Part shown: positions 1 through 8,080 of the stretch, one piece after another
Numbering within the stretch: the stretch's first letter is position 1
Layout of the letters: every line of letters begins with the position of its first letter
Origin: Comamonadaceae bacterium
Lineage (GTDB): Bacteria; Pseudomonadota; Gammaproteobacteria; Burkholderiales; Burkholderiaceae_C
DNA length: 8,080 nucleotides
Direction: 5' to 3'
Assembly: GCA_021286965.1 (NCBI GenBank)
Contig: JAJTBK010000382.1
Coordinates: 1-8,080, forward strand
Translations under genes and position numbers: made by a program
Notes under the pieces: generated by a model
Databases searched by the model: none
Seen by the model: only the letters and a program-made list of their open reading frames with translations
Told to the model about the DNA's origin: nothing

Positions 1-3000
1 GGTCCACCAATCCAGGAGGGACAGACACTGCCAGCACCGAATATCTTGGCTGCCGCAGGAATTACCACATCTTCATGTCAGATGGCCGCTGGAATGGCAC
101 TGCCTATGATATTCCCGATACATCCAAACGCGACAACGCAACAAACCTATCCCTTCCAGGGAACATCAACGTTTACGGTGGCACAACAGCCGCCGATATT
201 GCCAAAACAGCCCTGTATCGAGATAGTTACAATGTCACCACATTGGCCGACTGGGCCTTTTACAGCTGGGCACAGCCTCTAAAGACCTCCGGGCTTACTG
301 GAACCCCAAAACCAACTGCTGAGTATCGACAAGCACCCAATACCGAAAACTTCGGCAAAGACAGCAAGGGAAAAGACGCGACACTCGAAAAATTTTGGAA
401 CCCACGATACGACCCGGCCAATTGGCCACACCTGGTCACTTACACCATTGGTTTTAGCACCGATGCCACTACATGGCCTTATGGCGATGGCGCCTCGATT
501 ATTTCACCCACACAAACCACCCCATTCGGGTACGACAACACATTTTTAGATTTCGTCACAGGCAATAAAACTTGGCCTCCACTCTACGACTCCGATGACG
601 GACAGAAAAATAACCACGCACTAGATTTGTGGCACTCGGCTTTGAATGGCCGAGGAAGGTACTATGCCGTCATGAAGGGGGAAGACTTGGAAAAAGCCTT
701 CCGTGAAATCATTGGCGCCATCAACGTCCAAACCGATCCAGACCTGAGCTCCAACGCCACCAGTGGCGCCAACACCTCGCGCAACGACGTGGGTAAATAC
801 ACGGCGGCCTACGACCCCACGAATGGCTGGAAGGGTTTTGTGCAGGGCGAAATCGTGCAAAAAGGCGGGTTGACCACCATCCCCAACCCCGGTTGGAACG
901 GTCAAACCACCGCCGACAAACTCGATGCCAGCGGCTTCAACGTCGGCACTCGCCTGGTCGTGGGCTGGAGCGACAAGCTCACCACCACCGGTACAGAGCA
1001 AGGGGGCGTCGCCTTCCGCTGGGCCACCGATGAAACCTACCTGAGTAGCAAACAAAAAATCTGGCTGCAAAAGAACACCACCGGCACCGACGAAGGCGCC
1101 ACCAAAGGCGGGCAGCGGCTGAACTACATCCGGGGAGACAAGTCGCTCGAAGGCACGACCACCAGCCAGCCGTACCGTCAGCGCCAGTCCATCCAGGGCG
1201 ACATCATCAACTCCGTCGTCTGGTACACGGGTGCGCCGGCCTCCAACCTGGCCCTGAAGGGCTATACCCAGTTCGTGCGTGCCAACAAGGCCCGCCCGGC
1301 CATGATCTACGTCGGCGGCAACGACGGCATGTTGCACGGCTTTGCCGCCGCCGATGGCAGCGAGACCCTGGCCTACGTCCCCCGAGGGGCCGTAGCCCAG
1401 CTGCGCTACCTGACGGCGCCGGAGTACAAAGACAACCATAAATTCTTCGTCGATGGCTCGCCCATGACCGGCGACGTGGACATGGGCGCCGGCACCCAAG
1501 ACCCGCAAGACCCCAGCTACAACCCCAACTACCAGTCTGACTGGCGCACCCTGCTGGTCGGCACCATGGGCCTGGGCGGCAAGGGCTATTTCGTGCTCGA
1601 CGTCACCAACCCGACCACCGCTGCCGGCTCCGCCCCGGCCTTCGTCGAAACCAGCGCCTCGCAACTCGTCACGCTCGACCGCACACGCAACGTCGAAGAC
1701 ACCGTACCCGACTGCGTCACCAACCTGAACACGGCGCAAAAGGCCGCCTGCAACACCGCCGTGGCCGAAGACGCGGACATTGGTCACATCACGGCCCGCC
1801 CCGTGCTCGACGAAGCCGACCAGATGCGCAGTTCGCAAATCACGCGCCTGAACAACAACCGCTGGGCCGTGGTCATGGGCAATGGTTACAACAGCAAGAA
1901 CCAGCGTCCCGTACTGCTGATCCAATACCTGGATGGCAACAAGGAACTGCTGCGCATTCCGGTCACCGGCACCGTTGCCAGCCCACCCACGGCAGGCTCG
2001 GGCCTGTCCAGCGACAACGGCCTGTCGGCGCCGCGCCTGGTGGACTTGAATGGCGATGGCCGCCCGGACATTGCCTACGCTGGCGACAACCTGGGTAATT
2101 TGTGGAAATTTGACCTTACCAATATCGATCCGTCCAACTGGGGCGTGGCCTTTGGTGGCAGCCCCTTGTTTACAGCCCAAGGACCGGGCGCTTACGGATC
2201 GCCTTCGCGCACCCTGCCACAAGCCATTACCACCGTGCCCACAGTGCGCGCCAACGATCGCATGAAAACCGTCGGCTCCGGCGCCAGCGCCACCAGCGTC
2301 AAGGTGGGCGGCATGATGGTGGCCTTTGGCACCGGCCGCAACGTCACCAAAACAGACCCCGCTGACGACTCCGTACAAACCCTGTACTCAGTGCTGGACA
2401 ACACCCGCTACAAGGTCATCGACACCACCCTGGGCAAGCGCCTGCAGGTGCACCCCGGCGGCGGCACCTGCCCGAGTGGCGCCGACTGCGTGCCGGCCCC
2501 CACTGCCCTGGGCACAGGCGTGGCCACCGCCAATCTCGCCGAACAGATAGTCAATGATGGCGACTCGGGCACCCTCACCGCCAAGGTCGCCCTGGATTGG
2601 AGCGTGCACAACGGCTGGTTCCTGGACATGCCAGCCACCGGCGAGCGCCTGCTCAAGCCGCTGGAGTTTTACGACGGCACCAACATCCTGCGCATGTATT
2701 CGCAGGTGCCGGCGAAGGGATCAAGCGCCGACCCGAATAAGGAAAGCTGCGACGATTCGACGGTGGACGTGGAGCGCCAATACCGCACCGACGTCAACAT
2801 CATGGATGGTAAAAAAGCCTCGTTCCAGATCACCTCGCTGGCCAATGATGGCGTCTTTAACGACGCCAGTGGCGGCCCCTCGCGCATCAAGGTCACGGCC
2901 GGCTCGCACACCAATATCATCCAGGGCAACCGCAATATGGACGTGGACGTAAAAAACAAGACCCGTACCGACAACCGCGCGCCTGAGCAATCCCTGCGCC

Positions 3001-3023
3001 CGAGCTGGCGCCAGGTCAAGTAA
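1..3023 (+). CDS. pilY1: Type IV pilus tip adhesin/assembly protein PilY1, 5' end outside the window
   Basis: The reading frame (codons from base 3) is open to the left edge, so the gene starts upstream. The ATG at 75 is internal: the residues before it, CRRNYHIFMSDG, continue straight into the ORF and look like the last strand of a von Willebrand A-like domain with its terminal MIDAS Asp. That domain seems to end near base 760 (DLEKAFREIIGAI). From about 1195 comes the PilY1/PilC C-terminal beta-propeller: GDIINSVVWY, then RPAMIYVGGNDGMLHGF (1293-1343), then a calcium-loop-like DLNGDGRPD (2043-2069) followed by GDNLGNLWKFDL. Two cysteine pairs lie at about 1710-1752 and 2467-2490. In this family the protein is exported, sits at the pilus tip, and promotes pilus extension, adhesion and surface sensing, with calcium controlling retraction. 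It directly precedes a pilin gene. The family call is firm; the ligand is unknown. Confidence 0.93.
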   Translation, partial: STNPGGTDTASTEYLGCRRNYHIFMSDGRWNGTAYDIPDTSKRDNATNLSLPGNINVYGGTTAADIAKTALYRDSYNVTTLADWAFYSWAQPLKTSGLTGTPKPTAEYRQAPNTENFGKDSKGKDATLEKFWNPRYDPANWPHLVTYTIGFSTDATTWPYGDGASIISPTQTTPFGYDNTFLDFVTGNKTWPPLYDSDDGQKNNHALDLWHSALNGRGRYYAVMKGEDLEKAFREIIGAINVQTDPDLSSNATSGANTSRNDVGKYTAAYDPTNGWKGFVQGEIVQKGGLTTIPNPGWNGQTTADKLDASGFNVGTRLVVGWSDKLTTTGTEQGGVAFRWATDETYLSSKQKIWLQKNTTGTDEGATKGGQRLNYIRGDKSLEGTTTSQPYRQRQSIQGDIINSVVWYTGAPASNLALKGYTQFVRANKARPAMIYVGGNDGMLHGFAAADGSETLAYVPRGAVAQLRYLTAPEYKDNHKFFVDGSPMTGDVDMGAGTQDPQDPSYNPNYQSDWRTLLVGTMGLGGKGYFVLDVTNPTTAAGSAPAFVETSASQLVTLDRTRNVEDTVPDCVTNLNTAQKAACNTAVAEDADIGHITARPVLDEADQMRSSQITRLNNNRWAVVMGNGYNSKNQRPVLLIQYLDGNKELLRIPVTGTVASPPTAGSGLSSDNGLSAPRLVDLNGDGRPDIAYAGDNLGNLWKFDLTNIDPSNWGVAFGGSPLFTAQGPGAYGSPSRTLPQAITTVPTVRANDRMKTVGSGASATSVKVGGMMVAFGTGRNVTKTDPADDSVQTLYSVLDNTRYKVIDTTLGKRLQVHPGGGTCPSGADCVPAPTALGTGVATANLAEQIVNDGDSGTLTAKVALDWSVHNGWFLDMPATGERLLKPLEFYDGTNILRMYSQVPAKGSSADPNKESCDDSTVDVERQYRTDVNIMDGKKASFQITSLANDGVFNDASGGPSRIKVTAGSHTNIIQGNRNMDVDVKNKTRTDNRAPEQSLRPSWRQVK

Positions 3024-3033
3024 ATGAATCGAC

Positions 3034-3038
3034 AGGAG
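3034..3038 (+). promoter_or_regulatory. Ribosome binding site that fixes the pilE start
   Basis: AGGAG lies 6 bases before the ATG at 3045. The earlier in-frame ATG at 3024 abuts the pilY1 stop codon, lies upstream of this site, and so cannot use it. The ATG at 3051 would be 12 bases away. This makes 3045 the best start. Confidence 0.75.
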
Positions 3039-3044
3039 AACTGC

Positions 3045-3449
3045 ATGTACATGCACCCCCGCGCCCGGCAACGGGGCTTCACCCTTATCGAGTTGATGAT
3101 CGTGGTCGCGATCGTGGGCATCCTGGCCTCGATCGCCTACCCGAGCTATACCGAATACGTGCTGCGCAGCCGGCGCACCGAAGCGCGCTCGGCGCTGCTG
3201 CAAGCGGCGCAGTACATGGAGCGCGGGGCCACGGCAACGGGTTTGTATCCGGGTAGCCTTCCGAGCGCACTCCAGACCACCGAGTCGAAAAAATACAACC
3301 TGAGCGCCAACGTAGCCGGTGATGGCTCCACCTTCACCCTCACGGCGACCCCGGTGCAAACCGATGCCAAGTGCGGCAACCTGACACTGGACAACACGGG
3401 CGCGCGCACGGCCACCGGCGCCTCCGGCCTGGATTACTGCTGGAAATAA
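3045..3449 (+). CDS. pilE: Type IV pilin, PilE family (probable minor pilin)
   Basis: This is a 134-residue prepilin. The leader [11 protein letters not shown] is short and basic and ends in the Gly of the prepilin peptidase site G|FTLIE. The mature protein has 123 residues, with Phe1 (to be N-methylated), Glu5, and a hydrophobic helix up to AYPSY (Pro22), which anchors it in the membrane and later packs the fibre core. The head domain holds two cysteines, Cys99 and Cys121, bracketing the C-terminal D-loop as in PilE/ComP-type pilins; the chain ends two residues later. It lies 21 bases after pilY1 and is presumably co-transcribed with it. In Burkholderiales the pilin after pilY1 usually belongs to the fimT-pilV-pilW-pilX-pilY1-pilE cluster, so it is more likely a priming or minor pilin than the bulk subunit. 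A DNA-uptake role (ComP-like) cannot be judged from sequence alone. Confidence 0.9.
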   Translation: MYMHPRARQRGFTLIELMIVVAIVGILASIAYPSYTEYVLRSRRTEARSALLQAAQYMERGATATGLYPGSLPSALQTTESKKYNLSANVAGDGSTFTLTATPVQTDAKCGNLTLDNTGARTATGASGLDYCWK

Positions 3450-3471
3450 AACAGGGGGCTCTGCGCCCCCT
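3445..3471 (-). terminator. Candidate terminator for the coaBC-dut transcript
   Basis: A perfect 7-bp stem (AGGGGGC, 3453-3459, with GCCCCCT, 3465-3471) closes a 5-base loop. Read on the - strand it is followed by GTTTTATTT (3453-3445), a fair U-tract. On the + strand only TTG follows, so it suits - strand transcription. The U-tract overlaps the pilE stop codon (3447-3449). Confidence 0.6.
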
Positions 3472-3483
3472 TGCCACCCCGCC

Positions 3484-3520
3484 ACTGCAGTGCCGCCTTC
3501 GGGCGCACTGCAGTTTTTTT
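3484..3520 (+). terminator. Strong intrinsic terminator of the pilY1-pilE transcript
   Basis: A 10-bp perfect stem (ACTGCAGTGC, 3484-3493, with its complement at 3505-3514) continues, after one bulged C (3494), into GCC/GGC capped by a TTCG tetraloop (3498-3501). A run of T from 3514 to 3520 follows, ending inside the dut stop codon (3519-3521, - strand). This is a textbook rho-independent terminator for + strand transcripts. Confidence 0.85.
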
Positions 3521-3961
3521 ATTGATGCCCGGTGGAGCCGTACCCGCCCTCGCCGCGCTCGGTGGGGGCAAAGTCGGTCACCACGTTGAACTGCGCCTGC
3601 ACCACCGGCACGATCACCAGCTGCGCCAGGCGTTCGAGCGGCTGCAGCGTGTAGGGCGTATCGCTGCGGTTCCAGGCGCTGACCATGAGCTGGCCCTGGT
3701 AGTCGCTGTCGATCAGGCCCACCAGGTTGCCCAGCACAATGCCGTGCTTATGCCCCAGGCCCGAGCGCGGCAGGATCATGGCGGCGTAGCCAGGGTCTTG
3801 CAGATAAATGGCAATGCCGGTGGGCACGAGCTGCCAGGCGTTGGGCGCCAGGGTCAGCGGTGCATCGAGGCAGGCACGCAAGTCCAGGCCGGCGCTGCCG
3901 GGCGTGGCGTAGGCCGGCAGCTGCGCTGCCATACGGGGGTCGAGGATTTTGAGGTCGAGTT

Positions 3962-3965
<4 letters not shown>
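3519..3965 (-). CDS. dut: Deoxyuridine 5'-triphosphate nucleotidohydrolase (dUTPase)
   Basis: This 148-residue protein has the normal length for a trimeric dUTPase. It hydrolyses dUTP to dUMP and diphosphate, which keeps uracil out of DNA and supplies dUMP for thymidylate synthesis. All five family motifs are visible in order: [11 protein letters not shown] (21-31), PRSGLG (66-71), [13 protein letters not shown] (79-91, with Asp86 as the catalytic-site Asp), [11 protein letters not shown] (111-121), and the glycine-rich C-terminal arm [10 protein letters not shown] (137-146) that closes over the substrate. Its ATG overlaps the coaBC stop codon as ATGA (3962-3965), and I see no ribosome binding site of its own. 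Translation is therefore probably coupled to coaBC. The coaBC-dut (dfp-dut) pairing is common in proteobacteria. Confidence 0.97.
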
Positions 3966-6945
<2,980 letters not shown>

Positions 6946-6948
6946 ACC

Positions 6949-7806
6949 ATGCAACTGTGCGGCTTCGACGTCGGCCTGGAGCGGCCGTTTTTCCTCATCG
7001 CCGGCACCTGCTCCATCGAGGGGCTGCAAATGTCGCTCGACGTCGCCGGCCAGCTCAAGGAAGACTGCGCCGCGCTGGGCGTGCCGCTGATCTACAAAGG
7101 CAGCTTTGACAAGGCCAACCGCTCGTCGGGCAGCAGCCAGCGCGGCGTCGGGATGGAGGCGGGGCTGAAAATCCTGGATGAGGTGCGCCGCCAGCTGCAG
7201 CTGCCCATCCTCACCGACGTGCACGACGCCGCGCAGGTGGCCGAGGTGGCGAGCGTGGTCGATGTGCTGCAAACGCCCGCCTTCCTGTGCCGCCAGACCG
7301 ACTTCATCCGCGCCGTGGCGCAGTCGGGCAAGCCGGTGAACATCAAGAAGGGCCAGTTCCTCGCCCCCTGGGACATGAAGAACGTCATCGACAAGGCGCG
7401 CGCGGCGGCTGCCGAGGTGGGCCTGTCGGAAGACCGCTTCCTGGCCTGCGAGCGCGGCGTGAGCTTTGGCTACAACAACCTCGTGGCCGACATGACCAGC
7501 CTGGCCGAGATGCGCAAGTCCGGCGCGCCCGTTGTCTTTGACGTGACGCACTCGGTACAAAAGCCCGGCGGCCTGGGGGCCGTGAGCGGCGGCGCGCGCG
7601 AGATGGTGCCGGTGCTGGCACGCGCGGGCGCAGCGGTGGGCGTGGCGGGCTTTTTTATGGAAACCCACCCCAAGCCGGCGGAAGCCTGGTCCGACGGGCC
7701 CAACGCCGTACCGCTCAAGCACATGCGCGCGCTGCTGCAGAACCTGGTCGCGCTCGATGCCGTGACGAAAAAATCCGGCTTCCTGGAAAACGACTTTGCG
7801 GCCTGA
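6949..7806 (+). CDS. kdsA: 3-deoxy-D-manno-octulosonate 8-phosphate (KDO-8-P) synthase, probably metal-dependent
   Basis: KdsA condenses phosphoenolpyruvate with arabinose 5-phosphate to KDO-8-phosphate in the cytoplasm, the first committed step to the KDO of the lipopolysaccharide inner core. The 285-residue protein folds as a TIM barrel of the DAHP synthase/KDO8PS family. Visible motifs are LIAGTCSIE (16-24), [12 protein letters not shown] (49-60), LTDVHD (88-93), [13 protein letters not shown] (133-145), [13 protein letters not shown] (167-179) and [12 protein letters not shown] (197-208). The metal ligands of class II enzymes all appear present: Cys21, His201, Glu238 and Asp249. The C-terminal SDGPN (248-252) also has the class II form rather than the CDGPS of metal-independent enzymes such as E. 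coli's. The start lies 3 bases after the pyrG stop, with a weak AAAGG (6937-6941), so translation is probably coupled to pyrG. Confidence 0.97.
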   Translation: MQLCGFDVGLERPFFLIAGTCSIEGLQMSLDVAGQLKEDCAALGVPLIYKGSFDKANRSSGSSQRGVGMEAGLKILDEVRRQLQLPILTDVHDAAQVAEVASVVDVLQTPAFLCRQTDFIRAVAQSGKPVNIKKGQFLAPWDMKNVIDKARAAAAEVGLSEDRFLACERGVSFGYNNLVADMTSLAEMRKSGAPVVFDVTHSVQKPGGLGAVSGGAREMVPVLARAGAAVGVAGFFMETHPKPAEAWSDGPNAVPLKHMRALLQNLVALDAVTKKSGFLENDFAA

Positions 7807-7867
7807 AATTACTATTATTTCGATAGCTACTCGCGCTTGACAGAAGCGCCTTACAGGCCGTTTTGAT
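7807..7867 (+). repeat. Probable dispersed repeat between kdsA and eno
   Basis: This AT-rich block directly follows the kdsA stop codon. It contains a 6-bp hairpin (GCGCTT, 7833-7838; AAGCGC, 7844-7849; loop GACAG). Its overall pattern, a CTATTATTT..ATAGCT stretch, then GCGCTT-loop-AAGCGC, then GGCCGTTTTGATT, resembles a short intergenic repeat I remember as common in Acidovorax and related genomes. Bases 7809-7839 are similar to 4360-4390 inside coaBC. Without a genome search the family assignment remains tentative. Confidence 0.5.
7837..7867 (+). promoter_or_regulatory. Candidate eno promoter overlapping the repeat
   Basis: A perfect -35 hexamer TTGACA (7837-7842) lies in the hairpin of the repeat. 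TTTGAT (7862-7867, 4 of 6 matches to the -10 consensus) follows at a 19-base spacing, longer than the ideal 17. If used, it would give a leader of about 35 bases before eno. A better -10 is not evident, so eno may also be read from upstream. Confidence 0.35.
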
Positions 7868-7896
7868 TCATAACACACCCCGATTTCAAGCAACCT

Positions 7897-8080
<184 letters not shown>

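Noticed and set aside
75..77. ATG as the start of the pilY1-type gene
   Set aside because: The frame is open to the left edge and the residues before this Met fit the PilY1 vWA-like domain, so it is internal.
621..2378. 585-codon open frame on the - strand opposite pilY1
   Set aside because: Antisense to the conserved beta-propeller of PilY1, low-complexity Gly/Ala/Val/His composition and no motif; a GC-driven shadow.
3024..3026. ATG immediately after the pilY1 stop as the pilE start
   Set aside because: The AGGAG site lies downstream of it, and it would give an 18-residue leader with an added Cys. The ATG at 3045 has proper spacing and a more typical 11-residue leader.
7833..7849. Hairpin after kdsA as an intrinsic terminator
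   Set aside because: The 6-bp stem is followed by CTTACAGGCC, not a U-tract; the TTTT comes 11 bases later. Termination here is unsupported.

Overview
The window looks like chromosomal DNA from a high-GC betaproteobacterium, most likely Comamonadaceae (Acidovorax/Alicycliphilus/Diaphorobacter-like). Three things point there: the close match of the encoded proteins to remembered Burkholderiales PyrG, KdsA and enolase sequences; the gene order; and a short repeat after kdsA that resembles a dispersed repeat I associate with Comamonadaceae. The genus is an inference.

Left part (1-3449, + strand): the 3' end of a type IV pilus gene pair. A pilY1-type tip adhesin/assembly protein, cut by the window's left edge, is followed 21 bases later by a pilE-type pilin. 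The usual minor pilin genes (fimT, pilV, pilW, pilX) probably lie to the left, out of view.

Middle (3450-5295): a compact convergent junction holds two hairpins. Each appears to end transcription coming from one side. Then come dut and coaBC on the - strand, transcribed coaBC to dut with a 4-base stop/start overlap. They encode dUTPase and the bifunctional coenzyme A enzyme. A 107-base divergent promoter region separates coaBC from pyrG.

Right part (5296-8080, + strand): pyrG (CTP synthase), kdsA (KDO-8-phosphate synthase) and the start of eno (enolase). pyrG and kdsA are 3 bases apart and form one transcription unit. Their products meet in lipopolysaccharide inner-core synthesis, because CTP is needed to activate KDO to CMP-KDO. 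KdsA also uses phosphoenolpyruvate, the product of enolase. eno has a strong ribosome binding site, and a candidate promoter overlaps the repeat in front of it.

I found no mobile element, CRISPR array, tRNA or rRNA, and no sign of a new multi-gene system. The points worth a second look are small: a repeat-like, AT-rich patch inside coaBC, a repeat before eno that carries a perfect -35 hexamer, the interleaved terminators, a two-helical-turn direct repeat at the pyrG promoter, and a composition shift within pilY1.
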